Source of the DNA: Perilla frutescens
Lineage: Eukaryota; Streptophyta; Magnoliopsida; Lamiales; Lamiaceae
Assembly: GCA_026008535.1 (NCBI GenBank)
Contig: BRKX01000002.1
Location: 30,371,501-30,435,500, forward strand
DNA: 64,000 nt
Direction of reading: 5' to 3'
A model generated the notes under the pieces. The model did no database searches, was not told the DNA's origin, and saw only the letters and a program-made list of their open reading frames with translations. Each line of letters starts with the position of its first letter. The stretch's first letter is position 1. The position numbers were made by a program, and so were the translations under genes. Below are positions 11,336 to 24,577 of the stretch, piece by piece.

Positions 11336-11880
11336 GATACTTTGTACGAGGCATGCACTTTCAATGTGAATGATGTATGAATATTAATTAAAAATAATTA
11401 TATCAAAAATTACATTACCGCTTGATTAACTTTGAAAAATATTTATCAAGCCACGAGTTGGTTTGATTTGGGGTGAAGTAATCAATGTGAGAGTGGTATT
11501 GGATCAATCTCCAAAGAAACTGCAACTGATTTGGATTTGGATTTGGATTTTGAAGTCCACTGGCTGCGAAGGTAGGGAGGAAAAAGAGATGGTGGGAGAG
11601 ATGAAAAAAAGATGTGAGAGGAGAAGGGAGGGTGGCAGTCGCAAATTTGCAGATGGTGGAGAGAGGGATTGCCGGACAGGAGATAGAAACCGCAGAACGC
11701 AAGAGGGTTTCTTTTTTTTATTAATTAATCTATTAATTTTATTTTTTATTTAATAAGGTTATTTAAGTAAATGTATTGAAAAAAATAATTTGTGGTGTGA
11801 AAGGTAAAAAGCAGTGCAAAATAGAATGTCCCTTCATCAAAGCTTTTTCACATTAATTATTAATTAACTCGAAACTATAT

Positions 11881-14800
11881 AGAACCAACTGCTCCTATAG
11901 GAACTAGGAAATAATCCAAATCATCCATCCATTTAATTTCAACGGTCAAGATTGATTTAGAATAAATGGGGTCAAGATTGTAATATGATGATAGTTGTAT
12001 TAAATTGAGGGTATGTTAGTAATTTAATAAACATCTAGATTATCATTTTCCTAAAGATATGACATTTCCTATTTTAATGAGATCTATTTTGAATAAACAA
12101 TTAAGTGTTGCGATCTATTCTCCATAAATATTTAAATTATTCTCGTCCAAAAAAAATTATCAACCATAAATTTTGCAGACTTTTAACAAGTATTAATAAA
12201 TATTTATATGCTTATAATTTTCAAATCATATCAAAGTTTGGAATGTATTGGCACATATTAATAAGTCGTTGGTTACATGTTAACAACATGATATTAACAT
12301 ATTAGCAAATTATTTTTACCATATTAGCAAATTGTCGATTACATATTAACAACATTATGATTTTAAAAATATTAGCTATTCGTCACTGACATATTAGCAA
12401 ATTGCGGTTATCATATTAGCAACATTCTGCTAATATATTAACAATTATGTTAAGAATAATTTTTCGGAATATCTATCAAATCATTATCAGGAAACAACTA
12501 TATATCGATAAGTGTCAATTATTAGTATGTAATATATAATATAATGTTGTGGTAGTCTATCAAAAATAAAGTACGGTTTATAAAAATTCAAACTTATCAA
12601 TGTATGATTAAGCACACACCGATGTAAAGTGAATTGAAATCACTCATTCATCTAATCAGTCTTCGCTTTATTTTCTTCTCGCGCCTTCTTGCATGATTGT
12701 CCGGTTCTCAATATGCTCAACTTCAGTCTTTTTTATTCTTCAGCTACATGATTTTCAATAGAGCGCATTAATTACAAATATTCGAGTTAATATGACAACA
12801 AAATGTTGCAAATATGCCCTAAGATTTACTAATTTAAAGTACAGAATAATTATAATATGATTTCATCAATTTTTAATTTGTGTTTGAACTAATATGATAA
12901 TAAAATGTTGATTATGTCTTACAAAATTTGCTAGTATAATAACAGGATGCACCTAATATGCTAAAAGATTATTCTAATATGATATATTTTAGTTGGAAAC
13001 ATACACTACAAAATTTGCTAATATCAACTAAATAATGCATGGATATCAACTAAATTACTAAGCCTTTTTAAGGAAGCACCGTATTTACATCTACATAATG
13101 CAGTAAGATATTAGTTTTTCACCTTGATGGTTGTAACCTTATAAAAACATATAGTTATATAATTGCTAACATGTTCGTTAAGATATGTTGATTATAATTA
13201 CAATATTTGCTTTACTGCATGTACATATAGTAGTTTTTTTTCAAAATAAATAAATAAAATATTTGAGTAACAATTGACTCTTTCCCTCGTCTGGTCCTCT
13301 TGTTCCTCTCATCGGGCCGTTCTTCAATTGCATGATATTCATCGACATATTAATGTTTACAATATTTTCAAAATATGCATGGATATGGTTTGTTGTATTT
13401 TGAAATATCGAAACACAAATCTGTTAATTTGATAATGTTTGATCAATTTAATCTATGCTAGTATTATTATTAAATTATGCTAAATTTGATACATAAATTG
13501 TTAAATCAAAATCAGTCAATGGCAAAATAAATATTTTTGCTAACAACATTGTTGATAAAATATACTAACACGTACATAATTATTTGCTAATGAACATATT
13601 GTCAAAATAGAACACTCACAGACATAATTTAAATAGTTTTGCTAACACTATTGATTATATATGCTAACACGTACGTAATTATTTGCTAATAAACATATTT
13701 TCAAAGTACGAGCACTAACAAACATAATTTAAATATAAATGCAAATCTGATTATAAATTTAGGGAGTTTCTAAATGCACCACCGATTTTACTCTTTGCAC
13801 CACAAAAGAAAAAATGAAAAAAATAAAATAATTTTGAAATTACTTAAATACCCTTTAATAAAATTAAGCCTGAACACAAGGTGTTCGAATGTCGAAGTTC
13901 GAACAAAAGGAATATGTTCGAACTTCAATTTTCGAACCATCTCCATATTTTTCTAAGTATAGGAGTCGTTCGAATTAATATTGTCGAACAACTTGAACTT
14001 GTTCGGAATTATTTTTCCGAACATGTTTTTTTTGTTTTGTTTTAAAGTTGTGCTCACTAGCTCCATATTTTTCAAAGCAAGTGTCGTTCGAATTAATATT
14101 CTCGAACAAATTAGATGTGTTCGAAATTGTGTTTCCGAACATATTTTTTTAGACTGAAGGGCATTAATGTAAATGTGTGTGGTGCAAAGAGTAAAAATAC
14201 TAATAGTGCATGGAGTAAGTATAGTGCAAAGAGTAATTTTAGAAGTGCATTTAGAAAACTCCCATAAATTTATGCTACTATACTTATAATGTTTTGCTAA
14301 TACAAATGCAACACTCAAGTTGATACATCATAAAATGAATATAAATGTTAGAAACAATTAATTTTGAGCTAAAACACCACAAATTGTTTCTCAAAACAGA
14401 AAATACACAAGATCCTCAAAACAAAAAATTAAAACCCCTAAGAACAACATCATCTGCCATACAAAATTAATATTATAGAACACAACATCATAAATAAGAT
14501 TCCTTACATTAAGAAAAAAAACATTATAGTACCTTTTACGCCATCGAAGAATACTTGTTAGCAATTTGTACATAAGCTTTATCTCAGTTTTTGTTAGCCT
14601 CGATCAACCGTTGACTACTTTTGCAAAATCGCCGTTCTTCTTTTTTTCTTATTGCTCTGTTGATTTTTCTTTTTTACGATCTTCTTTTTATTCTCTTCTT
14701 CTATGGAGGAGCTGTTGTTTATGACATGTTTAAACCGAAAGATCTTAATTTATTAATTTGTAGATCTATTTGTTACTATATCCCTATGAAATCAGATAGT

Positions 14801-14921
14801 GTTTGAAAGGTTGATTTGTTTGCGCATAGCCCCTAATTATATCCAATTGAATCTTGACCATCCAAATAAGATGGATGAATAGCTATTAATAATTCATAGT
14901 CCTACATAGGGGAGTGGTTCT
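11881..14921. mobile_element. ~3 kb AT-rich TIR element carrying a nested MITE
   Basis: The left end AGAACCAACTGCTCCTATAG matches the reverse complement of the right end, AGAACCACTCCCCTATGTAG. The similarity continues for some 75 bp and includes shared CATCCATC and GGTCAAGATT words. The interior is AT-rich with many diverged copies of ACATATTAGCAAATT-like words. Two diverged ~102 bp units (starting near 13539 and 13641) also lie in tandem. No transposase was found, and I saw no clear target-site duplication. Confidence 0.5.
13762..14263. mobile_element. 502 bp MITE with perfect 9 bp target-site duplication
   Basis: The element starts GGGAGTTTCTAAATGCAC and its right end is the inverted GTGCATTTAGAAAACTCCC. 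It is flanked by ATAAATTTA at 13753-13761 and 14264-14272. The interior is rich in GTTCGAA words. The 9 bp duplication suggests Mutator-like mobilisation. The minus-strand ORF over it is an artefact of the repeat. A diverged relative may lie at about 22880-23460, which shares the GTTCGAA core and the word ATTAATGTAAAT. Confidence 0.75.
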
Positions 14922-16393
14922 CATTTTAACCCTCCCCTACGTATGTATATATATAATTTGTTCCGTAAATCGGTTAAGATTTCATTAGATTCATATGAAT
15001 ATTGAGACATGCTAAGTGTTGATATATGATCATGAAATAGAGGTGCAGGTGTGTGCGTGTATGGGTGATACGGGAATAATATATAGCTAAATCCATTATA
15101 TATAGAATAGAGGATTTTTGTGTGATGTTCAACCAAATCTGCTGCCAATTAAAGTAATTAAGCATGATGGAGAAATTGCAATTTTCATGTCAAGTAATAT
15201 TCATATATAAATCCAATATTCAACTAAAAAAAATCCAAAACAAAATTAAATTAAATTAAATTAACTAAGCAAAATGTGTAGATAATAACTAGGACATTTC
15301 TCATAATTAATTAATCCAATTTGAAAAATCCACAGTATAATTGATGTTTTTTATTTTAGTCATATTTTAATAATTTATTGTAATTTTGGTCAAAATTATG
15401 CATTGTGTAAACAAGTTTATTGCTAGCTGATTATTAATGAGTTTTAATTTAAATTAAAATAAAAAAAATCCCTTTTTTCGGCTAGATAAACGTGAATTGT
15501 AACGAATAAGATACTTGAAATTTTATTATGTTATTGAGATAAATAAAATCACTCGATTTTGACCAAATTAACGAAAACCAGAATCAAATGGTAATATCAA
15601 TATAACATAGACATATTAGGTTTCCTTTTTTTTCTTTTTTCTTATTTTGGAGAGGACTAAAATAACAAATTCGGCCAAATGTTTGAATTTTGTTTTATGG
15701 GGCGCTAATTAGGCGAATTAAGACATGATGATTATTATTATTATAAAATAAAATGAAAGTGTGATCTGCATTCTGCAACTCTTATTGCAGCGCACGTCTG
15801 GCAGTTGAAGTTGGTAGTTGAAACGACCAAAGTGCTTCCGTTCTAACAAATCAAACAAGAATCAGACGAAATAATCTGTGTTTGTCTGGAAATTAATAAT
15901 GGAGAAGAAGATGCTGATGCATCAACAACCACCATTTTTTGCCTATTCTCTTCTCTGTGTTTGGAATTGCTATTTTAATTAGTACACATACAAGAATCTT
16001 TCTATACCGCGTTTTCAGGTCTCGCTCTCTCTCTCTCTCTCTCTCTCATATTCAGCTTCTGATCATAATATTACTACGCATCACTGTATAGCAGTCTGTA
16101 AATGGAGAGAGAAAGTGTTTTATTTGATTGTATTGATGGCTGAATTTTCAAATTAATGGAACCCAAAAATCTTGTCCAAAACCTGGCCACAGCTAGCTCC
16201 TGCATTAAATCTTTTCATTTCTTGTTGGTTTTGCTCTCTTTCGAAATTTGTGGTATTGCAGTTTTGATGTGGTTTTTGTTAAAAATTGTATCGATGCCAG
16301 CATGGATTCTGTAGCAAAACTTGGCGTTCCAACGGTTGATTGTGATTGTGCATAAATATAATAGAGAAGAAAAAAAAAAATTGACACAAGGTG
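14922..16393. other. Upstream region of the CDK-like kinase
   Basis: Non-coding and AT-rich. A CT run at about 16024-16047 and a pyrimidine-rich acceptor-like sequence near 16260 suggest a 5' leader, perhaps with a leader intron, but I cannot place its borders. Minus-strand ORFs at 14921-15165 and 16205-16429 have no recognisable domain. Confidence 0.4.
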
Positions 16394-18628
16394 ATGGGCT
16401 GCATTTGTGCAAAAGAGTCGAATGTACATGATGATTATGTTCCTGAAATGGAAAAGGAGGTTAGAGAGGGATCAGGGCTTCTCAAGTGTGATGATGGTTA
16501 TCAGAGGCCTGCAAATGCGAAGACAAGAGTGATAGAAAGGCCTAAAAGTGGCCCTCAGAGGCATTCCACAACTAGTTTGGGAATGAGTAGAGTTGCAAGT
16601 GCTTCCAAAGCCGAGCAGGTTGCTGCTGGATGGCCCTCCTGGCTTGCTTCTGTTGCAGGGGAGGCCATTCATGGCTGGACTCCTCGAAGTCCAGATTCAT
16701 ACCAGAAATTAAACAAAGTATGTCCTTCTTTAACTTCAGAGGAGGACCTTGCTTTTTATCACATCGATCATATATATATCTAATCTAGAATAATCTATGA
16801 AATCTATTGGACTCATAATTTGTTATCTTGAACAACTTGGCTGGCTTTGTGGCATTTAACTTATGAACTCATAATATCTACATCTGCTTCAAAAAAATGT
16901 CCCATCTTCATGCAGATTGGCCAAGGAACTTACAGTAGTGTTTACAGGGCCCGTGACCTAACAACAGATAAAATTGTGGCGATGAAACTAGTAAGATTTT
17001 CTAATATGGATCCAGATAGTGTTCGGTTTATGGCAAGGGAGATTTGCATCCTTCGCAGGTTAGACCACACGAATGTGATCAAGCTTGAAGCACTCGTGAC
17101 ATCGAGGATTTCAGGAAGTCTGTACCTTGTATTCGAGTACATGGAACACGATCTTGCTGGACTTCTAGCATCACCTGAGGTCAAATTTACTGAAGCACAG
17201 GTGTGTACAGTCTGTATCTTAATTAGCTTTTAGAAGGGATTTGATTTTGCTATCAATCATTGAAAACTTAGCATGGCTATACATAGATGTAGATGTATCA
17301 CCTACATGATATTCTTGGTAATACAATTTTGACATTTTTTTTTTCAAAAATCTGTGGTGCTGTGATATATATGGGTGCAGATTAAATGTTTTGTTCGACA
17401 AATGTTGTTGGGACTTCAACACTGCCATAGTCGTGGTGTCCTCCATCGAGATATAAAGGGCTCAAATCTTCTAGTTGGGGGAAATGGGATTCTTAAAATT
17501 GGAGATTTTGGTTTGGCTACATGTGATCGAAAGCAGGCATTGACGAGTCATGTGGTTACTCTGTGGTACAGAGCTCCTGAGCTACTGCTAGGTGCAACAC
17601 GGTACGGAGTAGAAATCGACATGTGGAGTGCCGGTTGCATTCTTGCTGAACTCTTTGCAGGGAAGCCTATCATGCCTGGAAGAACTGAGGTATTTATTCT
17701 TTATTTATTTGCTTTAATTTGTGAGAATCATCATAGTAGTACTAGTAACATGATCATATGTATATTCCTGCAGGTGGAAGAATTGCACAAGATATTCAAA
17801 CTATGTGGTTCCCCTACAGAGGAATACTGGGGGAAAACAAAATTACCTCAAGCTACTAGTTTTAGGCCACAGAGGGTGTACAAACGCCGTGTTGCTGAAG
17901 CATTCAAATACTTTCCTTCATCAGCTTTGGCCCTCGTCGAAGTCCTCCTCTCTATTGATCCCGATCTCAGGGGCACGGCTTCTTCTGCACTCAAAAGCGC
18001 AGTGTGTACCTTACTCATCTCATCTCATCTCATCTCTAGTTAATTAAGCCATCATCATTTAATATTGGCAAAATTAAGAATTGATTATAATGTGAATTTT
18101 GGATTTTCCATTGTTTCAGTTCTTCACATCGCACCCTCTTCCCTGTGATCCATCTAGCTTACCAAAGTATCCACCATGTAAGGAGCTCGATGCCAAGCTT
18201 CGAGAAGAGGAGGCGAGAAGGTAAGCCAACTAAAACAAGAGCTGCAAAACCCAAGTCTTTGTATGCATGTATCTATATATATGTTTGCTTGACAAAATTT
18301 GTTTTTCAATAACTATCTCAGGCGAAAAGCAGAGCGCGTGAAAGGACATGGAGCTGAACATGTAAGCAATTAGTGATTCAAGAAAATAACTATCTATCAT
18401 ATTTTTTCAAACAATTTCAATATTGAACAGCAGAGAGCAGTTTTGGAGAATGGAAGTTCTCATTATGATGCTGTGATTCGCCCGACTGGGACTACGACTG
18501 GTGTAAAGACGTTGAATTGTTCCCGACAAGGGTCTCAACTGCATCATCCATTTGAGATAGACGACAACGTGGGAGTTGCTACCACGTCCAATAATGACTC
18601 AATAGTAAGTTTATTGGCTAGCGCTAGA

Positions 18629-18667
<39 letters not shown>

Positions 18668-18866
18668 GCATGTAGATTAACTAATGCATATATGGAGTTT
18701 GATTTGGTTTGTGTGACTGTGTGTTCAGGGTTATGTGCCTAAAAAGGACAGGATCTTTCGATCTGGACCGTTGATACCTCAAGGGGGGAACATGGATCAC
18801 TTGTTGAAACAGCATGAAAGACAGATTCAAGAGGCTCTGCGTAAATCACGTCTACCAAAACCTTAA
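16394..18866 (+). CDS. CDK-like Ser/Thr kinase with N-terminal acylation motif
   Basis: Eight exons: 16394-16717, 16916-17200, 17381-17689, 17774-18001, 18120-18220, 18322-18361, 18431-18604 and 18729-18866, giving 532 aa with all phases consistent. The protein starts MGCICAK, where Gly2 fits N-myristoylation and Cys3/Cys5 palmitoylation, so plasma-membrane attachment is expected. The kinase domain runs from about residue 105. It has the glycine loop IGQGTYSSVY (109-118), Lys132 in VAMK, HRDIKGSN with Asp227, DFG with Asp245, and TLWYRAPE. All catalytic residues are present. The cyclin-helix region reads SVRFMAREI rather than PSTAIRE, typical of the plant CRK1-like (CDKC-related) family, and a ~150-residue basic tail follows. 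Neighbour order matches, as I recall, Arabidopsis At1g71530. Substrates and cyclin dependence are unknown. Confidence 0.88.
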
Positions 18867-19662
18867 TTCATTCATTCACATCTCAACTTCACAAATGATC
18901 ACAATCACAATCACAGATATGTATATACATGTGGATGTGGCACATCAATTTTACTCTCATTTCAAACTACTACTTTCTCAAGCTACTCACATATTTATGA
19001 AAGAGCGTATTTTGCACTCATTAACCATTAAAACTCTCGTCTTTTTTAAATTGTATCGAATCCTCATTTCCAATTCTTCAGATTTCGGATCAAAATACGT
19101 ACGCTTATTTGCTTTTTCACTCCTGCATCATATCCTCAAATAAATCAATTTTTTAATTCTTCATTTACGTGATTAAGTTATTTTTCCTTTTGAATTATAA
19201 CAACGTAATCATATTCAAACTTTAATATTACAACTTAAAAAAATTAAAATCCGTGTTTTACATGTGCGAGATACAAGTTAATTTCATACAAAACCCACTC
19301 TACATGGGATCATTAACAAATATTATAGTCAACTTTTTAAAGCTACCTTGTGCAGGAAAAGTTTGTTTTTTTAGCCACAAACTTAAAAATATAATTATTG
19401 TGACCACTTTCAGATTAAATGGACAAAAATATCCTTAATTCAAAGAAGAAGAAAAAAATGAGCCGCATAAGCTTACATAAATGTCACCAATACAAAGATT
19501 ATTGTCTCGGAAAAAAGGGGCAAAAAACCTCTAAATTATTGCACGCACAAAGGAGCTAAAAAGAAAGAAGAATATCTACTAGCTATATGTTAAAAAGCTG
19601 TACATTTTACATGGAGGAGTTGATTTGATGTTAAAGCCGGAGGTTGAGAATGAACCGTGTAG
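18867..19662. other. Convergent 3' intergenic region
   Basis: The kinase (+) and the DUF179 gene (-) end facing each other here. It is AT-rich with no coding sequence; a small ORF at 18814-19143 runs past the kinase stop in another frame and is not supported. Confidence 0.6.
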
Positions 19663-22501
19663 CTAGATATCTTGCTTAGGCTTGCGGCTCAATTCAGAGT
19701 AGTGACCTCCCATTAGTTGCAGAATCTCTTCCCACAAACCAGACGATGATGCGTTTTGTGAACCTCCAAAGATCAAGTTGGTACTACATGCAGCAACATA
19801 CCAGTATTCAGATTCAATCTCTTCTATCAATTGCTCCATTTGCCACCCTGCATACCCCATAAAGAATCTCAGTTCTTGCGGCCTGATTGTCCCGTTCTTC
19901 ACCAGTGCTGCAGCTTCATTCAAACTGTTTCGAGAACCAAAATGCACCCCGGGAATCACCTCCTCAAAAGCACCAAGGCCTCGGCTTTCTGTATCTCTTA
20001 ACAGGAACATACTTGCATCAAGTGGTCCACCAAAGTACAAAGAACAATCTGCAAATGTAGTTGCCAACTCAGCATTGGTGGGATTCATATGCTTCATTTT
20101 TTTGTTGAGTGGTCGGTTTAAGACGATCCCAAATGGCCCCTCCTGTGGGTTCCTTGTTCCAGATCTGAGGAGGAGAACTACGGTTCTCTCAAAGGTGCGA
20201 ACTCCATCCAGCTTTCCTGTAGCAACAAGGAGAGAACCATTCTCAGGTGCTGAAATAGGGTGTGCCCACTTGAGGGGGAGAGGTTCTGACCCAGGTGCAA
20301 TTTTATCTTGCTCATGAACAGACTCTGCATTTTCAGCCTGGCAGCAAATAATTCCACTAAATGATGAAATCTTAAAACATAAGCTCCATGTTTTTAAGCA
20401 GCAAAAGTTACAACTTAAACAATCGTCTCGTATACATCAAGGGAAACATGTGATTTACATTCAAAGATCACCATTGTGAATGGTCCCACAGGGACCATAA
20501 TTACCGATGCTTAATGGAAGTATAATCGTACCTGCTCGTGTATGTAAAGCAATGATCTAAATTCTCTCCAATCCAATGGTTTATCCTTTGACTTTGGTGA
20601 ACTTGTGTCATCAGGCTTGTTGCCACCGAGAGGATTATTTCCTTTTAGACCATCTCCAGCTTTTGATTGATCGCTATTCCCTGCAGAGAAAACTCTCAAC
20701 TTCAAATGGATACAATTTTTCAACAATAGCAAATTTATGAACATCTGCAGCAGAAATTCTCACTCTAACAATTGATTCCACTAAGGAATGGCATTCCACA
20801 GGTCAGCAATTTAAACTAGATGAAAAGAGCAAGAACTTAGTATTCAAGTTATGCAGTCTGCATATGTGTGCTTAATGAATGACATCAGCAGAAAAAAGAA
20901 GGCAACCACAAGCTAACGTGTCCACGGCCTTACAATGCATTTAACAAATAAGCCAGATGAAGAATTTTGAGCAAAACAGATATCAGTAGCACTTATAAGG
21001 TGTGATTCATGTGACATCAGCACTACAAAGGAGTAATATGGAATCACCAAGTTATTGCTGACAATTGACATAAAATGACCATCTTTCCAATATGCATATC
21101 ATGTTACAATTTGAAGAATTAACAAGCTTCACTAATAAACTTTTCTCCTATGGTTGCATTGCTAGATAAAGAGATTAAGAGAGGATATAGAAAAGTCAAA
21201 TTTCCTACTGCAATCCCTGTTGCATAAACCCCTTATCACCAACTTGCTGTTAGAGAAGCTAAAACAGAAGTTAACTTAGCAAGCCTTAATTCCACAGGGA
21301 CAAAATTATGTTGGCCTTGGCCACTCGATGATAAAGAATATTTCAAAATCTAGCAGTATAGAGATTGACAAATGTTGGTTCTAATATATGATTATGAGTT
21401 AAACAACCAAAACTAGTTCTAAAGCAATAATTAAAATAAAGTCAACCTCAGGAAAAATATTCACTACACCATGGAGTTTAAACTTTACAACTGCCTGTAT
21501 GAACTTACATGGGTCCATTCAGATAAAATGTTTCTCTCTCCAAGAGAAAGATTATAATGTTAGCGAGCATTTTGGGAAACCATTGGCCTCAATGATTATT
21601 CCATCCAGTGACAGATAAGGACATTATGACCTGACACCACTGAATTGGAAGAATTGACATCATAGAAGTATATTCAATCAACTTTCCCCAAAGTAGAAAT
21701 TCGTTATCCACTTTTACACCATGTCCTCTCTAACACGTAGATCTCTCTCCAGTTCCAGTTAAGTAAACCAATGCAATTCAGTTTGCAGGTCCAATAAATA
21801 TTGCTTCTTGAGTCATCCAAAGGCAAGCACAAATTATTTAATCTAGTTGCATTTTAACATTTCCGTTCCCAATATCATTGTTATGAAATTGAATTATGTA
21901 ACTCAAATATTCTAATCAACAAATGAAATACTCAAACTGAGAACCTCTGATCATTCATCGCAAATACACAATCACAACGTCCACTGATAACGTCAATGAG
22001 GAAAGAACAAAACTTTAACAGCTTTAACCCATGTTGACCAATTCTAGTTCTAACAGACAACCAGAAACCGGCAACAAGAAAATCCAATAAACGGTCAATT
22101 TAAATGCCTAAAATCAATTCAGATTATCAGAAATGACAGCTCATCTTCCATCCCTATCAAACATTTAAGCATACATAAACAGATATATATATCCCTTTTT
22201 AGGAAAAAAATAAATGCAACAGCAATTAATATATATATATATATATATAATTTTATTTTTTACCAGAACTGGAAGAGGAGGAATTAGAATTAGAGCTATT
22301 GGAACTTCCCGAATTCTTCTTTCCCATGGATCTGACTGTAACCGACCGATATCCACAACAATTCGACAAAGATTCCTTCCTGGAAACCCTAATCTCCAAA
22401 GCCATGGAATAGTTTCTCGAATTCCAGCAAATTGGTTTCTCGATCAACGAATTCCTAAGCGAAAAGCCGTTGTTTTTGACATGCAAGCACAAGAGATCCA
22501 T
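19663..22501 (-). CDS. UPF0301/DUF179 (YqgE/AlgH-like) protein
   Basis: Three exons on the minus strand: 22501-22264, 20680-20532 and 20337-19663, giving 353 aa with matching phases (1 then 0). The first ~80 residues (MDLLCLHVKNN...) are basic and Ser-rich, consistent with an organellar transit peptide. The DUF179 fold occupies roughly residues 155-345, with the typical PISAPENGSLLVATGKLDG start, GPFGIVLNRPL, YFGGPLD and FFMGYAGW segments. Bacterial relatives are YqgE/AlgH, whose biochemical role is still unclear. I took the ATG at 22501; an in-frame ATG at 22516 adds five residues. The 1.6 kb first intron is unusually long beside the other. Neighbour order with the DUF579 gene recalls Arabidopsis At1g33780-At1g33800. 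Confidence 0.82.
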
Positions 22502-24577
22502 GATCCAACAATCCAAACACGATAAATGCCACCAAATTTTCTCCTGAACGATAAAGAAGAAGAAGAGAATAGAAAAGAGCAGTGGAAAGGGAGGAGTAAG
22601 GTAAGGGGAGGGAGAATATGCTGAACAATAAATGTTTTAGGAAATGGATGTTACCAAAAGCAAGGGAGGGGAGGATTTTATTTTGATTCACTACTTCCAC
22701 TGCTATACTAATTTTATTCTTTTTACTATAAAAAAAAATTATGAAATTACTCTAATATTCTTTTATTATTTATTTATATCATTAAAATTACTCAATGCAC
22801 CGTAAATTCAAAATTAAAATAAAAAAAAAGAAAATAAATTAAAAATCATTTATTAAACCTATTAAAACTCAGTATTCATAAACTTCTAATAGTTTTATAT
22901 AAGCATTTGATGGTAGTACGCGTGTTTTCATAAAAAATAATTGAGTTGAGAACATGTTGTGGAGATTTTTTTTATCCAGATTGTAATTCGTTCGAAGTGG
23001 AAATTTCGGACATTTTGGAATAGTTCGAACTCTATTTTTCGAATAGCACTTGGAGAAAAAACAAAGTTCGAGACGTTCGAATTTAAGTTTTTGAACATAT
23101 TGGAGTGGTTTGAACTTCAATTTTCGAACCTAGATTGTTTAGAAAATATTTTTTGAACAAATGATGATTGTTCAAAAAATCAACACCCTTGTATCCTAAA
23201 ATTTTCTCAGCGTCATTCAAATTTTAGTTTTCGAACAAATAGGGGTTGTTCAAACTTTATTTTTTGAGCCAACCTTTTTTTTCTAAGTATTGGAGTCAAA
23301 CGAATTAATATTCTCGAATAGGGTGAACGTATTCGAAATTATGTTTCCGTACATTTTTTTTTATAATTTTTTGAAGTGAAACAAATATATTTGGAATGAA
23401 GGGTATTAATGTAAATATATTTTGTGTAAGTAGTTAAATTTGTAGTGTATTGAGTAATATAAGTGTAATTTAGTTGAGTTGATTTCAAATAATATTAACA
23501 TGTCCATTAGTATAAGAAATATTTATTTTTTTTTTTGAGAAAAATTTATAAAGAGTATTGAGAAAATACTATTTATAAATTAATAATTATTATATCACTT
23601 CATTCAATAAGTTATTTTAAAATAAGATATAAAAATAAGGACAAAAAAAAAATTATTAACTTCTTAAAACTGCTAAAAAGCCATTAACTTTTGTATAGAA
23701 TCCAGTTGTCATGAAATTACTTAAAATAATATATTTTGGATAGAATTCATGATAAACATTTTCAGGCAATTGTCTACAATTTCATTTTATTATATTAGAT
23801 AGATAGATTAAGACAATTTTTTCAGAATTTTGAAAAAATAATAAACGGTTGACATAAGCTAAATCGAATTGAGTTGTAGTTCACAAAATTAGCTCAAACT
23901 TTAAATTGTATAGTGAAGTTGAGCTTAATATTTATAGTAGTGCAGAGATCTAATTAATGATGATTTCATAATTTGTCCATTAAATTGAAATGAACTTTTT
24001 TTTAGAAACCTTAAGTTGAAACGAACTTAATGCAACGTTTGTTGTACCTTCCGCATTATTAATGTGACATAATCAGTCAGGTGCGGCGTCCCATTTTTCA
24101 ACAGATAACAAATAAAAAAGAAGAAGAAAAATTACGGTCGGAAATCAGAGTCTCCGGCGACTAATTAACCGTTAAGCTGAAAAATTATTGCATAATTAAC
24201 AACAATTTTCTTTCTTCTTATAGCAATTATTATCAGTTTTATTATTACAGGCAGAGTACATTTCACTTTTTTATTCTTTTTAATTCATAAACACTCTCTC
24301 TCTACTCTCTCTCTCTCTAGCCATTTTGATTCGTCTTTCATCAATTTACACAATTCCAAAGAAACATTCAATTCAAATATCCCACAAACCCTAATTTCTG
24401 CTCAATCTATACATGCACATATAGATACAGTCTTCGATACCAGACTCGGATTGACTCGATCTCCTCCCATTCTGTTGGATCTGCCGCCATTGGTGCTTCG
24501 ATCCGGCTGGCTCAGTAACTCCTCGATTCAATTGCATCTGAGACGTTGATTTCTGGGGAGGAGATTTATTGGCAGCT
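22502..24577. other. Divergent promoter region between DUF179 and DRP2
   Basis: The two genes are transcribed away from each other. The centre, about 22880-23460, is rich in GTTCGAA words and looks like a diverged relative of the 13762-14263 MITE. Just upstream of DRP2, at about 24294-24320, a CT-rich pyrimidine patch typical of plant core promoters or leaders is present. Confidence 0.5.

Noticed and set aside
11415..11753. Two ~95 aa ORFs on opposite strands
   Set aside because: They are mirror frames of a purine-rich strand with runs of GGATTTGG-type repeats; no splice or promoter context.
22214..22525. 103 aa plus-strand ORF opposite DUF179 exon 1
   Set aside because: Antisense shadow; the minus frame fits a transit peptide and splices in phase with the DUF179 exons.
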